A stretch of 64,000 bases of DNA from an uncultured Oscillospiraceae bacterium (lineage in GTDB: Bacteria > Bacillota > Clostridia > Oscillospirales > Ruminococcaceae), in the NCBI GenBank assembly GCA_949285935.1, contig CASEAH010000082.1, positions 1-64,000 on the forward strand, read 5' to 3'. This document shows positions 26,512 through 35,103 of the stretch, piece after piece. Position 1 is the first letter of the stretch. The number at the start of each line of letters is the position of its first letter. The translations under genes and the position numbers were made by a program. The notes beneath the pieces were generated by a model. That model was not told the DNA's origin and searched no databases. It worked only from the letters and a program-made list of their open reading frames with translations.

Positions 26512-27419
26512 TTTTCTGTCTCCTCTTCATCAAAAAGCAGGGCGGTGGCATAATCGTAGGCCGAAAAAGGCTTCAGATCGTCAATCTGCTCCCCTACTCC
26601 TACAAATTTGATAGGCAGTCCCAACTGATCCCGGATCCCGATGACCACTCCGCCCTTGGCGGTGCCGTCCAGCTTGGTAAGCACAATACCGGTAACCCCG
26701 CATGCCTGGGCAAATTCCCGGGCCTGATTCAGGCCGTTCTGGCCGGTGGTGGCGTCCAACACCAGCAAAACCTCTTTGCTGCTTTCCGGAGCTTCCCGGG
26801 CGATGACCCGCCCGATTTTCTCCAGCTCGTCCATCAGGTTCTTTTTATTGTGCAGGCGTCCGGCGGTATCACAGATCACTACATCCGCGCCCCGGGCCTT
26901 CCCTGCGGAAAGGGTGTCAAACACCACCGCGGCCGGGTCGGAGCCTTCGGCGTGCCGGATCATCTGGCACTCGTTGCGCCGGGCCCAGATCTCCAGCTGT
27001 TCGGCAGCGGCGGCCCGGAAGGTATCCGCAGCCCCCAACAGCACCGAATGTCCCTGGGCCTTCAGATAATGAGTCAATTTGCCGATGGTGGTTGTCTTCC
27101 CCACCCCATTGACTCCCACCACCAGCACCACTGCCGGTTTGCCGCTCAGATCCAGCCCCTGATCGGGGGAAAGGATCTCCACAATCACATCCCGCAGCTG
27201 CTCCCGAAGCCGGGATGCATCAGCGCCCTTGCGTACCCGCTCATCCAGCATGGAGCAGATCCGTCCGGCAGTGCGTACCCCCACATCGGACAGGACCAGA
27301 ATTTCTTCCAACTCCTCCAGCGTTTCAGGAGTAATTTTCCCGGATATGTTCTCCATTTGCATGGAGAGGTTGTTCCGGGTTTTCTTGAGACCCCGGGTAA
27401 GAAAATTGAAAAAGCCCAT
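26508..27419 (-). CDS. ftsY: Signal recognition particle receptor FtsY
   Basis: 303 residues, the short form that lacks the acidic A domain. N domain (about 1-85), then the SRP GTPase G domain: G1 GVNGVGKTT (102-110), DTFRAAAAEQL, G3 DTAGRL, G4 TKLDGTAKGG and the closing GVGEQIDDLKPF. Docks ribosome-nascent chain complexes with Ffh to the SecYEG translocon. Directly follows smc (36 bases), the usual Firmicute order. Confidence 0.97.
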   Translation of the reverse strand: MGFFNFLTRGLKKTRNNLSMQMENISGKITPETLEELEEILVLSDVGVRTAGRICSMLDERVRKGADASRLREQLRDVIVEILSPDQGLDLSGKPAVVLVVGVNGVGKTTTIGKLTHYLKAQGHSVLLGAADTFRAAAAEQLEIWARRNECQMIRHAEGSDPAAVVFDTLSAGKARGADVVICDTAGRLHNKKNLMDELEKIGRVIAREAPESSKEVLLVLDATTGQNGLNQAREFAQACGVTGIVLTKLDGTAKGGVVIGIRDQLGLPIKFVGVGEQIDDLKPFSAYDYATALLFDEEETEK

Positions 27420-27455
27420 ATGGGAACCTCCCTGCCGCGGCAGACGCGGCGCTTA

Positions 27456-30400
27456 TTATTTGAGACTCAGTTTCAGCCGCTCCTCCAGCTCACCCACATC
27501 CAGACGCAGCAGCTTGGAAACGCCCTCTTCCTCCATGGTAACGCCGTAAAGGACATCGGCTTCCTCCATGGTGCCCCGACGGTGGGTAATGGAGATAAAC
27601 TGGGTTTTGTCGGTCATGCGCCGGAGATAGGCGGCAAATTTTGTGACATTAACATCGTCCAGGGCGGCTTCGATCTCGTCAATGAGAACAAAGGGGGCGG
27701 GGCTGACCTTGAGAATGGCAAAATAAATGCATATGGCCACAAAGGCCTGCTCGCCGCCTGAAAGGGCGGAAAGGTTTTTAATGATTTTTCCAGGAGGCTG
27801 GACATAGATGTCGATGCCGGTTTCCAGCGCATCGGAGGGGTCTGTCAGCTTCAGCTCTCCCTTGCCGCCGCCGAAAAGCTCCCGGAAAATCTCAGAAAAG
27901 TTCCGGCTGATCCGGTCAAACTTGTCCAGAAAAATACTGGTCATTTGGGCGGACAGTTCCGTGATCATCCGCTGCAGTTCGTTTTTGGATTTTTCCACAT
28001 CGTCCATCTGGCTCTTCATGAAGCCATACCGATCAGAAACTTCCCGGAACTCCTCAATGGCTCCCAGGTTCACCGAACCCAGCGCACGGATCTTGTTCTT
28101 CAGCTCTCCCAACCGACGCTGGGCAGCGACAGGATCCTCAATGGGGATGGCTGCCTGAACCGCTTCTGTCCGGGTCAGTTCATACTCCTCCCACATCTTT
28201 TTGGCAATGCCGTCGCTTTCGCCGTTGAGGGCGCTGAGCCGTTCCTCCAGCCGGGCGGCTTCACCTGCCGCCTTCTCCCGCTGGCTGTTCAGCTCTTTCT
28301 CACTCTGCCGGAGTTGGGTAGTCTCTCCCTCCGCAGCCTCTCTCTCCTTCATTTTGGCCGCGATTTCTCCATTGAGGCGTTCCACATCTTCCCGGCTCTG
28401 AGCGGCGGCCCTTCGGATTCCCTCGATTTCCTCCAGGATGCCGTGATTGCGCTCTTCCAAGGTAGAAATCTGGCCGCGGAGTTCTTCCAAGCGGGAGGCG
28501 TTTCCCTCTTTTTGCAACCGGAGGTTCTCCAACGCGGTGCGCAGGGCTTCCAGATCCTTGTCTGAAGATGCAAACGCAACCTGCCGGTCAGAAAGAAGCT
28601 GGGTCTTGCTGGCGATTTCTTCCGCCAGCTTTTCCCGCTCTTCCCCCGCGGCCGCCAGGTCTTCCGTGATTTTGTCGCAGTTTCCGGTCAACTTTTCGAT
28701 CAGTTGGGCAGAGGTCAGCTTCTGGTTTTTCAGTTCCTCCACCTTTGCGGTAAGGGCATCAAACTCCCGGAGGCCCTCTTCGCTGAGCCTCTCTGCTTCC
28801 TCCACCGCCATAGTCACCCGGCGCAGCTCGGCAGCGGCGCCGATGAGGTCCTCATTGGCAGTTTTGTACTCCGCGTCCACCCCGTCCAACAGCGCCCGGA
28901 TCTGGGCAGTTTCCCTGCGGACCGCTTCTGCCTGCTCTTCCACAGCCGCAGCCTGCTCGGAAAGTTCCCGGGCGTCGGCGCGGAGTCGGTCAATTTCATT
29001 CTTTCGGCTGAGGATGCTGGCGCTTTTGGCCACATAACCGCCAGTGAGGGAGCCGCCGGCGTTGACCACCTGACCATCCAGGGTAACGATCCGCCACCGA
29101 TGCCCGCAGATGCGGCCCATGGCCACCGCGCTGTCAATGTCGTCCGCCACCACCACACGGCCCAAAAGGCTCTCTATGATAGATCGGTATTTCTCTTCGC
29201 ATTTTACCAGCTCTGAGGCAATTCCCACATATCCGGGATGCTTTTCCAGAGAAGCTTCCCGGATACGATTGCCCCGGATCGTGGACAAAGGCAGAAAGGT
29301 GCATCTTCCTGTTTTCTGCTCCTTCAACAGGGAGATAGCCCGTTTGGCGGTGCTTTCGTCCTCCACCACAATATTTTGCAGAGCCGCTCCCAGGGCGATT
29401 TCCACAGCGGTGCTGTGTTCCCGTTCCACAGAGATAAGGGTAGATACCGGTCCCACCACGCCTCGAACCGCTCCCTGCGCTGCGCTGCGCATAACAGCCT
29501 TGACGCTTCCGGAAAAGCCCTCCATATTTTTCTCCAGGTCAGACAGGACCTGGGCCCGCTGGAGCTTTTCCCCGGCGGCCTTTTCGTAGCCGCGTTGCTT
29601 CTCTTCCAAAGCGGCCAGCTTTTCGTCTCTTCCCGCCAGCTTGAAAGCGTAACCGTTCCGGGTATTTTTCAGCCCTTCAATGGTGTCGGTCAGTTCCTCC
29701 GTAAAGGCTTTCCGATCCTTCTGTTCCTCCCGAAGAGCCGCCAGCCGTTCATCCTTCTCTTTTGCCTGGCGCCGCAACGCTTCCAAACGTTCCAGCGTCT
29801 CTGCTGCCAGCGTCGCGGCGGTCTCACTGGAGATCCGGGCCCTGGCGATACTCTCACGGAACTCTTCCCGCTGCAGTTCCAGTGCCCCCGTCCGGGCTGC
29901 CAGGGCATCCTGAGCGTCCTGGCTCCGCTGCAATTCCTGCTGCAGCTCCCGGATTTTCTCCCGGACATACTGCAGCTGAGCCTCCTGGGCTTCCATCTGG
30001 GACTCCTTGGCGGCCATCTGCTGATCAAAATCCGCAGAAGACGCTGTGCTGTTTTCCAGCTCTTTCCTGAGATCCTCCAGAGTAGCCTTATTGTGGCTGA
30101 TATCGTTTTCTTTTACGGCGATCTGGACCTGGGCGCCGGAAATCATCTCTTCCGCCGCCCGGATCTCGCCCCGCTTCCGGTCTATGTAGACGGCGCAGTC
30201 CTGTACCTTCCGGGTCAGCTGTTCCAGGCTTTCCTCAATCTCATCCAGCTGATTCTGGGCGGCGGTTCGGTCGCTGCGGGCAATGAGGATTTTGTCCTCC
30301 TGCTCCCGGATCTGCCGGCGCAGTTTTTCCAGCGTTTCCAGCCACAGAGAAATTTCCAGTCCCTTTTTTTCCTGGGCGTACACCAGGAATTGCTGGGCTT

Positions 30401-31031
30401 TTTCCGCCTGGGCCTTCAGGGGAGCCACCCGGCTTTCCAGCTCACCCATGATATCCCGCAGCCGCACCAGGTTCTCTTCCGCCTGGGCCAGACGCTTTTC
30501 TGCTTCTCCCTTGCGGTAGCGGAATTTGGAGATTCCCGCCGCTTCCTCAAAAATCTCCCGGCGCTGGGTGCTTTTGGCGCTGACGATCTCAGCGATCTTT
30601 CCCTGTTCAATAATGGAGTAACCGTCCCGCCCCAGCCCTGTATCCATAAAAATCTCGTAGATGTCCTTGAGACGGACCGGATTCTGGTTGATCCGATATT
30701 CACTTTCTCCGCTGCGGTAAAGCTTCCGGGTGATGATGACTTCATCACTGTCCACCTGGATACTGCGGTCGGCGTTGTCGATGGTCAAAGAAACCCAGGC
30801 CAGGCCCTGGGGCTTTCGGGACTGGGTGCCGCCAAAAATAACATCTTCCATTTTGGTGCCCCGCAGGGATTTGCTGGACTGTTCGCCAAACACCCATTTG
30901 ACAGCGTCGCTGACGTTGCTTTTACCGCTGCCATTGGGACCGACGATGGCGGTAATCCCGTCATCGAAGGTCAATTTGGTTCGATCCGCAAAGGATTTGA
31001 ATCCCTGCATTTCGATGCCTCTCAGCTTCAA
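27456..31031 (-). CDS. smc: Chromosome segregation protein SMC
   Basis: 1191 residues, full length. Walker A GPNGSGKS (31-38) in the N-terminal head, long coiled coils (about 165-500 and 680-1010), a hinge around 515-670 (VVGPVSTLISVEREHSTAVE and GGSLTGGYV), and the C-terminal head with signature LSGGEQAFVAICI and Walker B FVLIDEIEAALDD. ATP-driven DNA loop extruder that works with ScpAB, not in this window. Start overlaps the radical SAM gene stop by four bases. Confidence 0.98.
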   Translation of the reverse strand: MKLRGIEMQGFKSFADRTKLTFDDGITAIVGPNGSGKSNVSDAVKWVFGEQSSKSLRGTKMEDVIFGGTQSRKPQGLAWVSLTIDNADRSIQVDSDEVIITRKLYRSGESEYRINQNPVRLKDIYEIFMDTGLGRDGYSIIEQGKIAEIVSAKSTQRREIFEEAAGISKFRYRKGEAEKRLAQAEENLVRLRDIMGELESRVAPLKAQAEKAQQFLVYAQEKKGLEISLWLETLEKLRRQIREQEDKILIARSDRTAAQNQLDEIEESLEQLTRKVQDCAVYIDRKRGEIRAAEEMISGAQVQIAVKENDISHNKATLEDLRKELENSTASSADFDQQMAAKESQMEAQEAQLQYVREKIRELQQELQRSQDAQDALAARTGALELQREEFRESIARARISSETAATLAAETLERLEALRRQAKEKDERLAALREEQKDRKAFTEELTDTIEGLKNTRNGYAFKLAGRDEKLAALEEKQRGYEKAAGEKLQRAQVLSDLEKNMEGFSGSVKAVMRSAAQGAVRGVVGPVSTLISVEREHSTAVEIALGAALQNIVVEDESTAKRAISLLKEQKTGRCTFLPLSTIRGNRIREASLEKHPGYVGIASELVKCEEKYRSIIESLLGRVVVADDIDSAVAMGRICGHRWRIVTLDGQVVNAGGSLTGGYVAKSASILSRKNEIDRLRADARELSEQAAAVEEQAEAVRRETAQIRALLDGVDAEYKTANEDLIGAAAELRRVTMAVEEAERLSEEGLREFDALTAKVEELKNQKLTSAQLIEKLTGNCDKITEDLAAAGEEREKLAEEIASKTQLLSDRQVAFASSDKDLEALRTALENLRLQKEGNASRLEELRGQISTLEERNHGILEEIEGIRRAAAQSREDVERLNGEIAAKMKEREAAEGETTQLRQSEKELNSQREKAAGEAARLEERLSALNGESDGIAKKMWEEYELTRTEAVQAAIPIEDPVAAQRRLGELKNKIRALGSVNLGAIEEFREVSDRYGFMKSQMDDVEKSKNELQRMITELSAQMTSIFLDKFDRISRNFSEIFRELFGGGKGELKLTDPSDALETGIDIYVQPPGKIIKNLSALSGGEQAFVAICIYFAILKVSPAPFVLIDEIEAALDDVNVTKFAAYLRRMTDKTQFISITHRRGTMEEADVLYGVTMEEEGVSKLLRLDVGELEERLKLSLK

Positions 31032-32032
31032 ACGGACACCTCCTGTTCCTTGATTTGATAGCCTTCCTCCAGAGAAGGGTCAACATGCAAACGGACGGAA
31101 TATCCCGTCTTTTCCAGAATGCTCAGATTACACCGGCGCTGCCCCACTATCTGGGAAACCTGCCGTGGGCTTACCCGAAGGGTCACCGGCCGGGGGCCGC
31201 CCGCCGCCAGATCCCGCTGCAGCCGCCGCAGCCAGATGCGGCTCCGGCAAAGCTCCCCCAAAGCGGGATGGTATGCTCCGCCCACCGCCTCGCTTTCCAG
31301 CAGTTCAGTAGCCTGGAGGCCCAGACGAATGACCCGGATCCCCCGGCCCTCAAACAGTTCCAGCAACCGTGAGGCGGTCTCCACCGTTTCCTCCAGGTCG
31401 GGGGGCGCATATTCTCCGGAAAGCATCTTCCGCTCCAGTTCCGTCCCCCGCAGGACTACCGTGGGGTAGATTCGTACGGTATCCGGTTCCAGTTCCGCCA
31501 GGCGCCGCCCTGTTTCCAGATCCATTTCCGGGGAACTGCCCCAAAGCCCCGTCATCATCTGAAGCCCCAGGGAGATGCCCGTGCCCTGAATCAGCCGGGC
31601 GGCCTTCTCCACATCCTGGGCAGTGTGGCCCCGGCCGTTGCGTTCCAGTACTTCATTATACATGCTCTGGGCCCCCAACTCAAGGGCTGTAACGCCCCGC
31701 GCCTGCAGCAGCTCCAGCACCTGGGGGTCCACCGCATCAGGCCGGGTGGAAGCCCGGACCCCCGTCACCCGCGGGTCTTGCAGAAACGGGGTGGCCGCAT
31801 CCAGCAGCGCCATCATGGACTCCCGGGGAATGGCGGTAAAGCTTCCGCCGAAAAAGGCGATCTCTACCTGCCGGAAACCCTGGGGAAGCCCTGCCAACGC
31901 GGTGGAACATAACTTTTGGACTTCTTCCGCTCCGGGGATGCGGAGCTGGCCAGAAATGGTCCGCTGGTTGCAGAAGCTGCACTGATGGGGACAGCCGGCA
32001 TGGGGAACAAAGATGGGGATATTGGCGTGCAT
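31028..32032 (-). CDS. Radical SAM protein, Elp3-like (COG1243 type without acetyltransferase domain)
   Basis: 334 residues. The 4Fe-4S/SAM motif CPHQCSFC (Cys14, Cys18, Cys21) opens the protein, followed by IAFFGGSFTAIP and the Elp3-type LELGAQSMYNEVLERNGRGH and MTGLWGSSPEMDLET. There is no C-terminal GNAT domain, so it is not a complete Elp3. It regularly sits between rnc and smc in Clostridia; substrate unknown. Start chosen as ATG 32032, sharing one base with the rnc stop (TGATG); a GTG one codon earlier is possible. Confidence 0.88.
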   Translation of the reverse strand: MHANIPIFVPHAGCPHQCSFCNQRTISGQLRIPGAEEVQKLCSTALAGLPQGFRQVEIAFFGGSFTAIPRESMMALLDAATPFLQDPRVTGVRASTRPDAVDPQVLELLQARGVTALELGAQSMYNEVLERNGRGHTAQDVEKAARLIQGTGISLGLQMMTGLWGSSPEMDLETGRRLAELEPDTVRIYPTVVLRGTELERKMLSGEYAPPDLEETVETASRLLELFEGRGIRVIRLGLQATELLESEAVGGAYHPALGELCRSRIWLRRLQRDLAAGGPRPVTLRVSPRQVSQIVGQRRCNLSILEKTGYSVRLHVDPSLEEGYQIKEQEVSV

Positions 32033-32703
32033 CACTTCTGTCCCATCAACTCCAGAGCTTCCTTGGCAGCCAGCTGTTCCGCTCCCTTTTTGCTGCCCGA
32101 CCGGCCCCGGCCGATGACGTTGCTGTTAAGCCGCACCTCCACCTCAAAGTGCTTGTCGTGGTCCGGCCCCTCTTCCTTTACCAGCACATAGGTGACCTTC
32201 TCCTCTGGGTTCTGCTGAATGATTTCCTGCAGGCGGGTTTTGTAGTCCACAAAAGCGTGCCGGTCTGTTTCCTCCAGTTCCTCCAGAGCAAAGCGGAGGA
32301 TAAAGCGCGCCGCCGGATCCAGCCCGCCATCCAGATAGATGGCGCAGATGAGCGCTTCAAAAGCGTCGGAAACCACCGAAGGACGGGTGCGCCCTCCCAT
32401 CTGCTCTTCTCCCCGGCCCAGCAGCAGTTCGTCCCCCAGGCCGATCTCCTGGGCGAACCGGAACAGGGACTTTTCACAAACGATGGAGGCCCGGATCTTG
32501 GTCAGGTCCCCTTCGTCCAGATGATAGCGGTGGAAGATATAGTCGGACACCACCAGAGAAAGCACCGCATCCCCCAGGAACTCCATCCTTTCATTGCTCT
32601 CCGGCTTATCCTTGGATTCGTTGGAGAAGGAAGAATGGGTCAGGGCCCGGCGCAGGTATTTTTCATTTTGAAATTTATATCCGATTTTTTCTTCCAGGGT
32701 CAT
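32032..32703 (-). CDS. rnc: Ribonuclease III
   Basis: 223 residues. Endonuclease domain with signature ERMEFLGDAVLSLVVSDYIF (about 39-58, catalytic Glu and Asp) and the second acidic cluster DAFEALICAIYLD, then a double-stranded RNA-binding domain (about 155-222) ending GSKKGAEQLAAKEALELM. Cleaves rRNA precursors and structured RNAs. Located 40 bases after plsX; the acpP gene that often lies between plsX and rnc is absent. Confidence 0.97.
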   Translation of the reverse strand: MTLEEKIGYKFQNEKYLRRALTHSSFSNESKDKPESNERMEFLGDAVLSLVVSDYIFHRYHLDEGDLTKIRASIVCEKSLFRFAQEIGLGDELLLGRGEEQMGGRTRPSVVSDAFEALICAIYLDGGLDPAARFILRFALEELEETDRHAFVDYKTRLQEIIQQNPEEKVTYVLVKEEGPDHDKHFEVEVRLNSNVIGRGRSGSKKGAEQLAAKEALELMGQK

Positions 32704-32743
32704 TCTGGTCCCTCCGGTTTTTCTTTTTTAAATAAAATATGGT

Positions 32744-33760
32744 TCAGTCTTCTTCTTCCGACTGGGCGCGGATGGCCTCCACACCGGCTTCGATCTCCGC
32801 CACGATGTTGTTTTCAGCACAGCTTGCCGCCTGACGGATGGCGTTCTTGAAGGCCCGGGCGTCGGAGCTGCCGTGGGCCTTGATGACAGGCTTGCGGACT
32901 CCCAGCAGCATGGCGCCGCCGTGCTCCTTGTAGTCCAGCTTCTTTTTGAAGCCCCGCAGACCGCCGGAAAGGAGCAGTGCCCCCATCTTGGTGGCCAGGG
33001 AGGACATCATCATGGATTTGATCTGATGGGAAAACATCTTGGCCAGGCCCTCGGTAAGCTTGAGGATCACATTGCCGGTAAAACCGTCGCATACCGCTAC
33101 ATCGCATCCGCCCAAAGGAATCTCCCGGGCTTCCACATTTCCCACATACCGGATGCCCGCCGTCTCCCGGAGGAGTTTGTTGGCTTCGATCTGCAGGTCG
33201 GTGCCCTTGTTCTCCTCGGTGCCGATATTTACCAGGCCCACCCGGGGCTGCTCGATGCCATAAAGCTTGCTCATGTAGGCGGAACCCATCACGGCAAACT
33301 GCCGCAAAGTCTCGGGACGGCATTCCTTGTTGGCTCCGGAGTCCAGCAACAGATAGCATCCGCTGTCGTTGGGGATGACGGTACCGATAGCTGCCCTTTT
33401 GATGCCCTTGATCCGCTTGACAATAAAGCAGGCTCCCGCTACTATCGCGCCGGTGCTGCCGGCGCTGACAAAGGCATCTCCCCGCCCGTCGGCCAGCAGC
33501 TGAAACCCCCGGCCCATGGAAGATCCGCTGTACTGCCGCAGGATCTTCATGGGGTCTTCCTCCACAGGCATCACCAGCGGCGCATCTTCGATTTCCATCC
33601 CGGCCATATCGATCTGGTTTTCTTTTGCGCAGGCCAGGATCTTTTCACGGTCGCCGGTAAGGAGGATCTCCACTCCCAGTTCCCGGACTGCCTGGGCGCT
33701 GCCCTTCAGTACTTCCAATGGGGCGTTGTCCCCGCCAAAGGCGTCCACAATGATCTTCAT
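32744..33760 (-). CDS. plsX: Phosphate acyltransferase PlsX
   Basis: 338 residues, normal length. Converts acyl-ACP to acyl-phosphate, the donor for PlsY in phospholipid synthesis; peripheral membrane protein. Opening MKIIVDAFGGDNAPLEVLKG, the glycine-rich VSAGSTGAIVAGA (about 101-113) and VCDGFTGNVILK are typical. Overlaps trmFO by four bases; probably one transcript from dprA through smc. Confidence 0.97.
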   Translation of the reverse strand: MKIIVDAFGGDNAPLEVLKGSAQAVRELGVEILLTGDREKILACAKENQIDMAGMEIEDAPLVMPVEEDPMKILRQYSGSSMGRGFQLLADGRGDAFVSAGSTGAIVAGACFIVKRIKGIKRAAIGTVIPNDSGCYLLLDSGANKECRPETLRQFAVMGSAYMSKLYGIEQPRVGLVNIGTEENKGTDLQIEANKLLRETAGIRYVGNVEAREIPLGGCDVAVCDGFTGNVILKLTEGLAKMFSHQIKSMMMSSLATKMGALLLSGGLRGFKKKLDYKEHGGAMLLGVRKPVIKAHGSSDARAFKNAIRQAASCAENNIVAEIEAGVEAIRAQSEEED

Positions 33761-35103
33761 ACCGTCAAAGCCCCCTTTTCCTTCTCTTTCCAGGCTTCCA
33801 GCGCCTCAAGAGCGTGCCCGGCCATTTTTTCATAACGTTTTTCCTTGCTCCGCTCCCGTTCCTCCAAGGGGGGCAGGATTCCCATATTGCTGCCCATGGG
33901 CTGGAAATCTTCCACGGACGGATTACTGATATAGGCACACAGGGCGCCGGTCATGGTTTCTGCCGGAAGCGCCGCCGGCTCTCTTCCCGACAGCCGGGCT
34001 GCCAGTGCCTGCCCCGCCACGATTCCGCTGGCTGCCGATTCAATATATCCCTCCACGCCGGTGATCTGGCCTGCAAAGGAGATCCGTTTCTCCCGCCGCA
34101 GACGGAAAGTAGCGTCCAGAAGCCGGGGAGAATCCAGGAATGTGTTCCGGTGCATGACCCCATAGCGGACAAATTCGGCATTTTCCAGTCCCGGAATCAT
34201 GGAAAAGACCCGTTTTTGTTCCGGGAAGCGGAGATTGGTCTGAAAGCCCACGATATTGTAATAGGAGCCGTCGCTGTTGTCCCGGCGCAGCTGGATATTT
34301 GCCCAGGGGCGATGGCCGGTCCGGGGGTCTTTCAGGCCCACCGGCCGCATGGGCCCAAAGCGCAGCGTGTCCTTTCCCCGCTTGGCCATGACTTCAATGG
34401 GCATACAGCCCTCGTATACTTTAAAGTATTCCCGCTCAAAAGGCGCCAATTCCACTGTTTCGGCAGTAACCAATGCCTCGTAGAACCGCTCATATTCTTC
34501 CTGGTTAAAAGGACAGTTGATATAATCGGCTTCTCCCCGGTCATACCGGGTGGCAAAAAAGGTTTTCTGATGATCCAGAGAATCGTAGGCCACAATGGGG
34601 GCCGAAGCGTCGTAGAAGCTGAGGTATTTTTCCCCGCACAGCACGCCAATGGCATCGGAAAGAGCGGGAGAGGTCAGGGGCCCGCTGGCGATAATCACCG
34701 GCCCCTCGGGAATTTCCGTCACCTCACCGTGGACCACTGTGATTCCGGGATGGGCCAGAATCCTGCGGGTAACAGCGTCGGAAAACTTCTCCCTGTCTAC
34801 TGCCAGCGCGCCGCCGGCCGAAACAGCCGCCTCATCGGCACATTCCAGAATCAGCGATCCCATGCGCCGCATCTCTTCTTTCAGCAGCCCTGCCGCGGAG
34901 ATCAGCCGTGTAGCTTTGAGCGAATTGGAGCAGACCAGTTCTGCAAACCCCGGATAGTGGTGGGCCGGGCTGTACTGATGGGGTTTCATCTCCCGCAGCG
35001 TCACCGCAATGCCCCGGGAGGCCAAAGCCCAGGCTGCTTCACAGCCAGCCAGTCCGGCTCCGATCACCGTTGCACTATTCATCGCCGGACGTGCCTCTGA
35101 CAT
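33757..35103 (-). CDS. trmFO: Folate-dependent tRNA (uracil-54-C5)-methyltransferase TrmFO
   Basis: 448 residues. Makes T54 in tRNA using methylenetetrahydrofolate and FAD. FAD motif VIGAGLAGCEAAWALA (about 13-28), CSNSLKATRL, GRGKDT-like GKDTLRFGPMRPVGL, and the C-terminal GVEGYIESAASGIVAGQ. Start is ambiguous: ATG 35103 has GGAGGG eight bases upstream but overlaps topA by 29 bases; ATG 35082 gives a start closer to relatives. The Gly/Cys catalytic regions are complete. Confidence 0.96.
   Translation of the reverse strand: MSEARPAMNSATVIGAGLAGCEAAWALASRGIAVTLREMKPHQYSPAHHYPGFAELVCSNSLKATRLISAAGLLKEEMRRMGSLILECADEAAVSAGGALAVDREKFSDAVTRRILAHPGITVVHGEVTEIPEGPVIIASGPLTSPALSDAIGVLCGEKYLSFYDASAPIVAYDSLDHQKTFFATRYDRGEADYINCPFNQEEYERFYEALVTAETVELAPFEREYFKVYEGCMPIEVMAKRGKDTLRFGPMRPVGLKDPRTGHRPWANIQLRRDNSDGSYYNIVGFQTNLRFPEQKRVFSMIPGLENAEFVRYGVMHRNTFLDSPRLLDATFRLRREKRISFAGQITGVEGYIESAASGIVAGQALAARLSGREPAALPAETMTGALCAYISNPSVEDFQPMGSNMGILPPLEERERSKEKRYEKMAGHALEALEAWKEKEKGALTV

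Noticed and set aside
29238..31058. 606-codon open frame on the plus strand opposite smc
   Set aside because: Shadow of smc in a GC-rich gene; no recognisable protein.
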